DNA of 64,000 nucleotides from the NCBI RefSeq assembly GCF_019175285.1, contig NC_056529.1, forward strand, positions 1,254,397-1,318,396. Reading direction: 5' to 3'. The DNA is from Sceloporus undulatus. Its lineage: Eukaryota; Chordata; Lepidosauria; Squamata; Phrynosomatidae. Made by a program: the position numbers and the translations under genes. The notes beneath the pieces were generated by a model. That model was not told the origin of the DNA and did not search any database. It saw nothing but the letters and a program-made list of their open reading frames with translations. How positions within the stretch are numbered: the first letter of the stretch is position 1; every line of letters starts with the position of its first letter. Of the stretch, positions 12,601 to 24,600 are shown one piece after another.

Positions 12601-15591
12601 TAACTCAAAGGGTTGCTCAGATTTGTTTGTTCCTTTGTATATTTTGGAGAGGAAAGAGTTAAAGAGAGGCTCCTTTCCTCCCTCCCTTTCTGTTTGGGCA
12701 AGTGTTAGGTTTCTGCCCCTTTAAGAACAGAGCAGCTAAACCAGTGGTTCCCAAACTTTGCTTCTCCAGGTTCCTCAGCCCTCTTAGCTAATGGCCTGGG
12801 ATTCTGGGAGCTGGAAGGCCAGAGTTTGGGAACCACTGAGCTAAATAGAGCCTCTCCTCTTTTTCTTTTTCCTGTTGCTGGTGAAATAAGGCAAGCTGAC
12901 TTCTCCCAGCCATAGCTATGGCCAGTGTTAGGTTTTTCCCCCTTTAAAAAGTGAGGAAATTAACAGCCCTCTCTTCCTTTTGTCCAGGGAGACTGCCCTT
13001 CCCTCCCTGCCTCCATCCCACACTGCTCTGCTGCAGCTGTGGAGCCATCCCTGCTTCTCTCCTTCCTTCCTTGCTTGCTCCTTATCCCTTTTCTTGTTCC
13101 TTTGGACTCAGCAGGACGAGGAGCCAGGATTAGGGATTACTTTCTTCCCCTTTAAAAAGATTAGGAGAGCTCTCTTCCCCCTTTCCCTGAGAAAGCCTCG
13201 CTTGCAGGCTAGCAAGCAGCACATGGGAGATTTCACCAAAGAAAGAGACCTTCTTTCCAGCTCCTTTTTCGCTAAGTGGCTCCAGTGAGTAAGTGTTAAG
13301 GTCTCTGCTCCTTTAAAGGCCCTCTCCTTTCCTGAAGAAGCCAATCTGGTGAAATCTCCCAGCTGTTCGGTGGGCATGCAAGCCAGCCTCTCTTAGGGAA
13401 AGGCAGCTCTCCTCATGTTTGGAAAGGGAAAGAAACTATTCCCTAATCTTGGCTGTTCATGCTGCAGAGTCCGAAGGGAAGGGAGAGGAAAAGGGACAGA
13501 GGGCAATGTCTCTTTTTAAGGAGAGAAGCAGGGGAGCTTGCAGCTCCGTCCCTGGCGAGGCAAGGAGACCGTTGGGGGGCCCAGGGAGGGAGGGAGGGAA
13601 AGCAGCGTTTCTTTTAAAGGCAGTCTTCCTGGACTGGAGGACATGCCACTCAACCCCCGTTCCCTGGAAAGAGCCGTGGCCGCCATTTTTCTGAGCCACA
13701 TTACCATATAGACCCGTGTATACGTCGACCCAGGAATTTGGGATCCGTTTTTGGCATACATTTTTTGATTTATAGACGAGTATATACGGTAATCTGAGGT
13801 GCTTTTGTGAAACAAGTGTGGTTCCTCACCCCTTTCTCTTTTGGCGGAGGGACAGGGTCTTTCTCAGGCGCATTATAGAAGGGCTCATAGAGGCACCGTC
13901 ATCGCATGTGAGGAGTGGCGCTTTTAGACACCCCTCGCCCCTCACACGTGACGAGGGTGTCAAAATGGCAGCACCCTATACAGATGGGCGCCGCTATTTT
14001 GACGTGACAGATGCCTAGCATCCGCATGTCGCAGCACAGTTGTGATGCCGCAAGGGCGCCATTGGTGCCTTGCGGCGTCATAACTGTGCCGCAAGAAGAA
14101 CTCGGTTTTTTGCGGGTTCTTTTTGCTGTGCGGAGGAGCCACGTGGTTTGTCCGCTACAGCTCTTCATGCAGCAAACAAGGGCAGCGGCAGACCGCCCTT
14201 TTGGGCGGTCTGTAACACGCCATAGTTAACCTGCATTTATTTGGAGTTACCTTTAATAACCTTCTGCTTACCTTGACTTCCAACTTGTCAACAACAGCAT
14301 TATCCAGATAGCCTCAACACTCCCCTTAATCTTAATCTTAATCTTAAACATTGGAATTTCAGGATATTTAATGTGGTAGGGAATGGTTTCATTTCTGTCA
14401 GCATACAGGCATATAGATTTATTTGTTTGTTTGTTTGTTTGTAAAATGTGCACAAAATGTAGCATTCAGTGCATAACACTCAGCACATCTTGGGTTCCTC
14501 AGCCCTGTGTTCTGTGAGAGAGGTAGAGAATCTCAAGAGCTTTAGTCCAGCATCCCTGCCTTCAACAGGTGTTGCTTTGTACCTCCTCTTCAGGCCGCTG
14601 TATGTCACTGTGGTGTACCGAGGAAAATGCTCCCATTGCATGCGCATTGGGGTGGCTGTGCCATTATCTGGAACAGTGGCCAGGCTAAGGGAAGCTGTGT
14701 CCCGAGAAACCAAAATTCCCACCAAACAGGTAAACTTGTCTTATTGAGGAGGAGGGTGGCTTGCTTGGCCCTCACTGTTGGGCTGTGCTGGATAGATGCC
14801 ATATGCTTGCACAACAGATGCCACACATTTCCTCACTGGATGGATGCCACGTTCTTGCCCAGTGGAACTGATAGAAAAAGAGGCTAGGGATGGGGATTTT
14901 GGCAGATTTTTGTTCTGAACATGAATGAATAATTGTACCATGTTTCCCCTTAGAATGAGAAAGTTCTAAGATTGGGACTTATTTGTTGCAAAAAAACATA
15001 TGTTGGTTTGGGATTTCAACATAGAAAGCAGCATTTTCTGTGCAGAAATGTTCTTTGCTGTGCAAAAACCTCCACATGATTTTCCACAATGCAAATATGT
15101 CCCAAATTGTGCATATCCTAGTCCCTCTAGTATTCTTTTATTTTTTTGTGGGGGGGGGGAGTTAGCTTAGAAAAAAAGAGAGGTGGAGGTTGGGAGGGAC
15201 CAAATGTGGCCCACTGGGATGCTGGCCTAGATCCGGTGTTGACTCTGATTCAGCAGCCGTCCTCATACATTAATCCCAGCACCCCAAATTAAGGAATAAC
15301 TGGGCAGATAACTAGGAGAAAACCCTTCATTGGATGAGCTTCAGGGCGCCTATGTCTATTAATTTATTCTCAGCTCTCTGTGTCTGTGTGTTCCATTGTG
15401 TTGCGCACATGGCCAATGTGAAATCCTATGTTCTTCCCCAGATTGTGCTCACAGAGATGTACTATGATGGGTTCCACCGCTCTTTCTCTGACTTGGATGA
15501 CCTCGACACAGTTCAAGAGAGTGACTGTATCTTCGCCTTCGAGACCCCAGAGATCTTCCGGCCTGATGGGATCCTAAGCCAGAGGGGTAAG

Positions 15592-15629
<38 letters not shown>

Positions 15630-18600
15630 GGGAGGGCTACTGCATGGAGGTCTGCTGCTTGTGATTTAGGAAATTTGGGGATGGGTTGACCTCTGGTCTC
15701 TAGATGTCCATGCTGCACAGAGTTGTTTGAGGAAGAGAAGAGGGGATCTTGTGACTTGATACTTGATGTTCCCCTCCCCCCCTTGCTTTAGGGCTTTTCT
15801 GTTCAGGAGAGATTAGGGAAACCAACACCCCCAAACCACAGATATCAGCACCTACTGTGTTGTTGGGTTGCTACTTCTGAGAGGCTTTCACCAGATGACT
15901 CCCTGAGGTTGTCTCTGGTGGATGTTGGCCATAAAGTCTCTTCTTCACTCTCTTCCAGGAATCCATGTGAACAGTAACCTGAACCACTTGAAGTATGGCA
16001 TCGACCATCAGCGGGCATCTCCCTATAGCCAGGGGAGTCTGGAAAACTCCAATATGAGGGCGGTGGCAGTGGCAGCAGCATCAAGCAGCAAGATTGTAGT
16101 GCTGGTGTGTAACAGAGCCTGTACTGGACAGCAGGGGAAGAGGTAACCATTCCCTTAGGAACATTGTCTCAGTCTGATTATACTTTGGTTTTTAGGAAGG
16201 CACTATGGTTTCATGAAATCATAAGAATCGGAGGGGACACCAGGAGCCGTCCAGTCCAAGCCCTGTGATACAGGAATACACAGCTAAAGCACTCCCCAAA
16301 GGTGCCTAACTAACCACCCTCCAAGGTCGTCTGTTCCACTCAAAGTGTTTTTACTATAAAGAAATTCTTCCTCATTTTTAGGCAGAATCTCTTTTTTCTT
16401 GTAATTTAATTCTATTAGATTGTGTTCTAGTTTCTGGTGCGGCAGAAAAGAAAACTGTTACTTCTTTTGTACCAGTGGTTCTCACAACTTGGGTCCTCCA
16501 GATGTTTGAGACATCTTCAAGCCAGGAGTCACCGATATTTGAACATTTCATTCTTCCTGCTTAGATACAGTATGTTACATTTCTCCCTGTGGAAATTCAT
16601 TTTGTTGGGTTGGACCCAGTTCTCCAACCTGTCAGGGTCGCTTTGAATTTTGATCCTGCCCTCTGGGGCATTAGCTACTATCTCTAATTTGTTTCCTTCT
16701 GCGAATTTGATAAGCATGCCCTCTATTCCATCATCCAAGTAACTGATAAAGATGTGGAATGATGCCAGACCCAGGGCAGCACCCTGAGGCACCCCACTTG
16801 TCATTTCATTCACTACCAAGAAGAAGAGAGCAGTGCAGGGACTTTGGTGGTGATTGTATCCTGACCTCCTTTTATGTTGGGATTTTATACTATCTGATAC
16901 ATTTTTATATTTCTTTCTCTTTTTCTGTTTTCTTTTAAAACTGCTTTAGCTTTGTTTTTAAAAAGCATCTTTTAATGGATCAACAACTGAATTGCAAACA
17001 TGTCCAGAAATGCATTCCTGTTCCAATAAGAAGTTAAAAGTGAAGGATGTTAGGTGCACTGTTCTGGTGGTCAGTAAAAAGGCCACTGAGCTTTGCCACA
17101 ATATGTGTCTTGGTGGCTCATAATGTCTGTCTTGAATGTGAAGTGGGCATTATGACCCTTCCAGGGGCTTCTCTGCTTCAGAGTTTAAACCAGTCCAAAG
17201 ATTGCTGTCTTTCTCCCCCCCCCCTCCTGTGCTGATATTCTTGGTGATGAGAATTGAGATCTCCTTCCTCCTCTCCATTAGTGCCTTGGCAGTGAGCCCA
17301 GGGCCTGGATTCCAGGAAAGGCAGGCTCTTTGCTGGGGGTGGAGGGGTGGGCAGGAAGGGAGAGAAAGGGGCCCTCCCTGCTGTACTGTTTACTGCAATT
17401 GCAGCTTCAAAGTGGTGGAGGGGGGACTGAGAAGATCATAGGGTGGGCTAGAGGAATTGGGAGGGCAATGAGGTTTTATTGGACAACGTGGAACAAACTC
17501 AGTACATCTCAGTTTTGTGTTTGTGTGTTTATAAGATTTCAGTTTCAAAACCTGAGTGTTGAACTACAATTCTGGAGACCAGGGTTCGATTCCCAGCTCG
17601 GCCATGAATCCCACTGGCTGAACTTGGGCAAGTCACATGCTCTTAGCCTCAGGGGAAGGCAATGGCAAACCTCCTCTGAACAAATCTTGCCCAGAAAACC
17701 CCATTGTAGATTCTTATTAGTCCTTATAAGATATAGAACTTATAAATTGGAAACAACTTGTCACGTAGCAACAAACAACAAGTCTCTACTGAAACCAGTA
17801 GGACTTACTACTAAGTTGATTTGTCTAGGCTTGTATTTTGGTTTGTACTCAGATTCAGGGCATTTGAAAACTGTATCAAAAACCCATTACACCGCTGCCA
17901 CCACAGGCTTTCTGCCTGGTGGGATGGAGATTTTGATTCTTCATGGGCTGGGATTAAGGCAGGCTAGTGCCCTTTAGTCTTTCAGTGGTCCTCTTCTTTG
18001 CAGGTTTGGCCAGCCCTTTGTATTGCATGTAGAGAAGACAATTCCATGGGACCTTCTGCAGAAAGAGATCTTGGAGAAGATGCAGTACTTCCTACGGCCC
18101 TCTGCCTGTCTTCAGGTAAGTTGGCCTGGGCACTGGGTACCTCAGCTCACCTGTCTTCATGTGTGTGCAAGGGGATGTGTTGGTGGGAATACTGTCCCAT
18201 CCTCAGGGGTTACATGTTTTCCTCCAGTTCTGATATCCTGCTCTAGAAAGGCTGAATAAAGTGTTTTGCACCTAAAACAAAGTAATCTATCCTAATATAT
18301 CAGAAAACTTCCAAAATTCACAGCCAGGTAATAGCTTTATTAGGACCAAGAAATTGGGCAGAAAATTAAGTCCAACATTTTGAGGTCTTCCAATCTCTAC
18401 ATGAGTCCAGTCAATTCTAACATGATGGAACCAGGAAAGAGACTCAGCCACACATAAACTGGCTGTGCTCTTCTTTGGTGTGTGGAGAAGCAAAGCAGGA
18501 GATGTGAAATGAGAATCAAGCACTTCGTGTGTATTTTCTTTATGAGTTATGGTCCGTCCAGTTATCTCTCTTTCTGTGTGGGAATGCATGCCACATATGT

Positions 18601-21600
18601 GCACCAAAGGCCACATGTGTGTGAATTGGAGTTGGCTGCATGGAATCCCCAGCCAGCCATGAGAGAAAATATATCCTTCCTCTCTGCTCTTCCTTACCTC
18701 CAGCTTCTCAAAATGCACAGAATGTAAGCTTTTGAGGTGCTCTTTCTTTTTCTCCCCAATTCACTCTAGGTTTGTCCGTTCAGCTTGAGGGTAGTCAGTG
18801 CGGTGGGCATAACGTACCTCTTGCCTCAGGAAGAACGACCTCTCTGCCACTTAATGGTGGAACGGTGAGCACAGCTTCCCTCTTGGGTGATGGGTGGGAA
18901 AGGAAGACATGGGAGTTTACTTATCTCACTGGAGGGCATAGTGGGAGTTGTATCTCACCTGCCACAGACGGTGGCTTCGCTGGGGCATCTGGCACTAGAG
19001 CCACTGTGGAACTGAGCCCCAGGGGATCCTAGGAACGCCTGCGGACAGCCTTCAGGGTGTGGGGGCTTGTCTGTCTGTCAATCCTTGTCTTGACTCTTGT
19101 TTGTCCTGAAAGAGAGAGTGAGTAAAAAGTCCATCTGAGCATCTCTTGAACTGTCTCTCAGGACTGGCCCTTGGCTCTTCTGTGTGGTATTCTGCCCATG
19201 ATGGTCTGAGTCAATGAGCTCTTAATCCCCAGCTGGGTTCCTACTAAATGTGTATATTTGGGGAGTAGCCATCTTTCCCATGCAGCAAAATACAACAAAA
19301 TACAAAACCCACAAAACAGCAATACCCTTATGGGACCGACTGAAAAGCAAATAACATAATGCAACTTTCTGAAACATCACTGGTTTCTTCATCAGGCAAA
19401 GATGTTAAAAATCTTGCATAAGAAAGTGACCATGTTAGAGTCACAGGGCTACATTTTGTTTCAGATGTTATTTCTGTTGTCAGTCAAGATGGTCTAGACG
19501 GACGTCAGTGCAGGCAGAGGACACCCCCCCCCTTCTGTGGAGACAAGGGATTGAGTTAATGGATTTGAAATATCTTTGCTTGAGGAAGAAACTGCTGAAG
19601 CTTTGATAGCTTACATGATGTGTTTTGTGCTTTTTAGTTGGCCAGTAAAGGTATTGTGCTGTGGATTTTGGATTTTGTTGTACTTTGTACCTAAGTGTGG
19701 TGAGGGAGAGACTGAAAAGAGAGAGAGAGAGAAAAGATGTAGAACTGGCTGGGAGCATGTGGCCTCTTTTGCTTAACTTGGTGTTTCCCCCTGCAGAGCC
19801 CTGAAGTCCTGTGGGCAAGGCGGGACCCCTCACGTGAAGCTGGTGGTGGAGTGGGACAAGGAGACAAAAGACTAGTAAGTGCCCTGGCCTTTGGCACAGG
19901 TGAGGCAGGGGCAGCACAGATTTGGGACTGAAGCCTCCTTTTCCAGCCTGTTGAGCAACCACTGCTCTGGTGGGATCTGATGCCTCAGCTTGCCTGGAAC
20001 GCCTTGTGGAAGGTGGCTAAGGGGGTGGAGGATTCCTGCCTCTCAGCTTTGAGACAGGCTGAAGTTGGATGCCCAGTATCAGTACGTTGGTCTCCCTTGG
20101 GACACTTCCCTAGGGAGCTGCAAAGCCAGGCCCAGTTTTTGTGTTGTACTGGGAGAGGCACCTTACAGAGCCCTAAATGCCCGAAATACCCTTCGTTCCC
20201 TCAGTCTGTTCGTCAGTACGGAGGATGAATACATCCCAGATGCAGAGAGCGTCCGCCAGCAGAGGGAGCTCCACCACCAGCCTCAGGCCTGCACCTTATC
20301 GCAGTGTTTCCAGCTCTACACCAAAGAGGAGCAGGTGAGAGGGGGACGCAGTGGTGGCCTCTCCCTTTGTCTGTCTTCTGGAGGGTTTCTTGGGCTGCGC
20401 AGGGTGGAAATGCCAGGTGGAAGGCTTTGCCACTAAATAAAATAGTCCTGTAGTTATCTGTGGTTCTGCAGTGCAGCCAGTCACTTCATAGAACAAAATG
20501 TTGCACTTGAAACTTGAACTAGTAAGCAGTTATGGCACAAGCAGGTGAAGCTGAAGGTACCATAGTTCTACCTCAGCAAAAGGAAAACAAATTGTTGATA
20601 TGAGATACATCGAGTACAGCTGTCTTTAGGTATGTGTCCTAAAAAGAAGAGGTTTCTTTCATGTGCTATTCTGTTTACATTATTATTTCAGTGACATAAT
20701 TTCCACATGAAGCTTGTGCCTGCCTCTCTCTCCCTCTCCTCTTTCTGTGTGCCTTGTGCCTAAGAGTGCCAATCCATTTGCTTTTAGCTGGCGCCAGATG
20801 ATGCATGGCGTTGCCCCCACTGTAAGCAGCTTCAGCAAGGAAGTATTACACTGAGCCTGTGGACCTTGCCAGACGTCCTTATCATTCACCTGAAGCGCTT
20901 CCGACAGGTGAGGGAGACCTGGCTTGGTGGGGCAGCCCCTACAGAAGGGAGCCAGGACTTGGTTGAGGCTGTGCTGGCAGGGCCCCTTTCTAACTAACCT
21001 CCATGTGAGCCTATGCAGGGCTGTTTGGGCTGTCTCTGCTTGGAGGGGACTTCTCCATTCAGCTAACAGGGTGCTCATTTTGGGGGAGGGGATAGTCTGG
21101 CAGGCTGAGCCCCTCTTGACACCAAGGTCTGGATCCCACAACCTTGTTTTTTTCATGCCTTTGCCCAAACATCCTCTAAAAATATCGCGGGTGAGTTGCC
21201 TGTATGGCTTTCTGAGGAGGGTAGCTCCCTTGCCCACTCAGTCACTGCGGTGGTGTAGCATGCACTTGTCTTTGCTGATTTGAACATGTGGTTTCTTCCC
21301 CCCATCCTACTTTGTACAGGAAGGAGACAGAAGGATGAAGCTTCAGAACATGGTGAGGTTTCCTCTGATGGGCCTCGACATGACGCCTCATGTTGTCAAG
21401 CGGAGCCAGAGCAGCTGGAGCCTGCCATCTCACTGGTCTCCCTGGAGACGCCCCTATGGCCTGGGCAGGGACCCAGAAGACTTCATCTATGACCTGTACG
21501 CCGTGTGCAATCACCATGGCACCATGCAGGGTGGACACTATACAGGTGATGGATGTGTATGTGTGTGCCATGTCTTGTGTTGCCTTTTTCTCTGCCTTCT

Positions 21601-24600
21601 GGCCCACCTTTTTCCTCCTCTGATAAGAAGACCAGGTAGGCATTGAGATGTCCTATGCCTTGCTCAGAGAGTCCTCCGGGGTGCAGGCCTGGACTGTGGT
21701 CCTCAGGCCATGGCCTCCATGCTGAAGGGACAATCCTCTGCCCTCAAGCCAGCTAAGAAGCTCTGTGCCTCCCCAGTTTTTGGCGGGCAGATGGGGGAAT
21801 AGGAGCTCTGTGGCCCAGGCTGATTGGTGGAGGGTGGTTCCTGCATGCGCTTCCTGCTCCTGCAGGAACCCAATTTCTCAGACTGTAGCTTTCTCTTGCA
21901 GCTTACTGCAAGAATTCTGTTGACGGACTGTGGTACTGCTTCGATGACAGTGAGGTGCAGCAGCTGGCAGAGAATGAGGTGTGCAAACAGACGGCCTACA
22001 TCCTCTTCTACCAGAGGCGAACGGCCATTCCCTCCTGGTCAGCCAACAGCTCTGTGGCAGGTAAGGGCCCAGCGATGCCTCCCTGATGTTCTCTAGCTTC
22101 CCTGGTTGGATGGGCTGGGGGCTTCAGGGTACTGGGGTCTCTAGTTCAGAAAGGCACCTTATGCTGTGGGGAAAATTCCCAGATGGACAGAAGTGGTTTT
22201 GTCTGGCTGTTATGGACACCTGTTGGTGCTGTCTACTGAAAAGATCATAGGACCCAAAGGTCCACATGAAATTTGCACATGCAAATTCCATATCTGTATG
22301 TCATATGCACATGTAGAAATGATTTCCCACCCAAGTCACTACAAGTCGTCTCTCAGGCAATCTGCATACTGCCCAGGTCACCTGCTTGCCCATTTGTTAG
22401 GCCGGATCTTGTTCTCAGTTTCCCTTCAGTTAATTGCCTGGCATGTCCTGTCTTTGTCTTCCCCTCACTTCAAAATCAAGGCATGGTGGGAGAAGTCTGT
22501 TACTATGAGGTCACTGATGGATTTTCTCTCCTATTACAGCTTTCTTTCTTTCTGTCTTGTAACTCACTGAGCTTCTCTCTCTCTCTTCCCCCCATCCTGG
22601 CCAGATCTCCTTTAACTCTGTGCTTCTGGCCTGTCATTGGGCTGTGTGTGTGTAAAACTGCTAAATGTCCCTTCCTGCACCAGGTGCAAGCTGCAAAAAG
22701 ACCCTGGTGCCCACACTGGCTGGTTGCAGCCTCTGCCCACTATTGGTAGCACCCTTTAGTTCTGGTAGCTGCTTTGTTCAGGCCATTTCCCACCTTGCGC
22801 AGAATGTTCTGCCTGCCCCAGTTGCCCTGTGAGGTCTTGGGGCTTGCCTTGCCATCCTCTCCTTTCACACCTGTTGTTTGAGCCCAGTACCCTTCTCCTT
22901 CTGCAGGCTCCACGAGCTCCTCATTGTGTGAGCACTGGGTGAGCCGGCTCCCAGGCAGCAAGCAGCCCAGCATTGCGTCAGCAGCCTCCTCACGCCGGAC
23001 GTCCCTGGCTTCCCTCTCAGAGTCTGTGGAACTGATGGGGGAGAGGAGTGAAGATGATGGTGGGTATGAGGGGCTTTGTGGGTGGAGGTAGGCTGGTACT
23101 CATGGGCTCTGGGTTTGCGAAGGCATGGGCAGGCTGAGCTCTTTTACCTTGTTTCAAGGGTCTGGATTCCCCTGGGACAGTCCAGTCACTTGCCCTGGAA
23201 GGCGTAGGGAGGCAGGAGGATCCAGCAATCCATTGCTCAGCTCCTTGAGGAAGAAACATAATAAGCATATGAGTGACTTTGTTTGGGGGTAGGGGGGAGA
23301 GGGAGGAATGTGTGATGCCCAGAATCAGCCAGTGCTTGTGGTCTAATGTCCCTTTGCTTCCCACAGGTGGTTTCTCAACGCGCCCATTTGTGAGGAGTGT
23401 TCAGCGCCAGAGCTTGTCTTCCAGATCCTCCGTGACCAGCCCCCTGGCCGTGAGTGAGAACGGGATCCGCCCCTCATGGTCACTCTCGGCCAAGCTACAG
23501 ATGCGCTCCAACTCCCCTTCACGGTTTTCAGGGGACTCTCCGGTTCACAGCTCAACTTCTACCCTGGAGCGGATTGGGGAATCCGTGGACGACAAAGTCT
23601 CCACCTCATGCTTTGGCAGCCTGAGGAGTCTCTCTGGTAGCCACTTTGAACCCAGCAGTAGTGGTGGTGGTGGCCGCCAGGAGCACCGGACTCTTGGCCG
23701 GGCTCCTTTGGCGGTCATGGAGGGTGTCTTTAGAGATGAACCACCGGGTCGAAAATCGAGCAGTGGTGCAGACCCGTATGGCAAGATTGGCATGCAGGCT
23801 GAAAGGAATTGCCCTGCTCTGGATCCTTTTGATAACAACAATCAAATTGCCTTTGTGGATCAGAGTGATTCTGTCGAAAGCTCTCCAGTCAAGGAAGGGA
23901 GAAGTTTCACTGGGGTGTCAGTGTCCCCTGCAAAGTCAGAGGACATCTCCCAAAAGGCAGCTCCCTCCAAACACACCACAGAGCCAGACAAGAACTTCAG
24001 GAAAGGGAGGGCGGTCTTGTCCAGTCAGGATTCTCTGACGTCTCGCCAGTCAGCAGTCTCACCCCCTCCCTCCAAAAGTGTGCCGAAGGGGTCGCGGTCC
24101 CGGAACAAGCTGGATTCCAGCCGGGCCAGAGGACGGCATGGCTCTCCTGCCTCTGGGCAGGGCAGGAAGGGGACAGGCTCAAAGGCCTACGATGGGTCCC
24201 CTGCCTCTCAGCAGAAGCAGAAGTCCATCTCCTACTCCTCTACTACCACCGCCACAACACGAAGGAACTCCTCGGGGTCATCCACACGGGGGCATGTGCC
24301 TGCCAGCAAAAGCAGGACTTCTGATCATAGCCTCAGCCGGGAGGGCTCCAAGCTGAGCCTGGGCTCAGACAAGACAAGTGCCACTGCCAGCTCGCGGACC
24401 AGCTCCCCGCGGATTGGCCAGTCGCGTGGCGAGGGTCGGGTGCCGGATGGCAAGCACGTGCGCAGCTCCTCCATGGCCAGCCTCCGTTCGCCCACCCCCG
24501 GGCCCCGTTCGAGCCTGAAGAGGGACAGCAAGTCAGAAGAGAAGGGGCTTTCCTTTTTCAAGTCTGCCCTACGCCAGAAGGAGACCCGCCGGTCAGCTGA

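Larger units (their letters stand above)
19875..23366 (+). other. USP31: USP31 introns 10-15, nothing further recognised
   Basis: The introns between exons 10 and 16 (307-846 bases each) contain no repeat or gene I can name; a palindromic or low-copy element could be missed. Confidence 0.5.
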
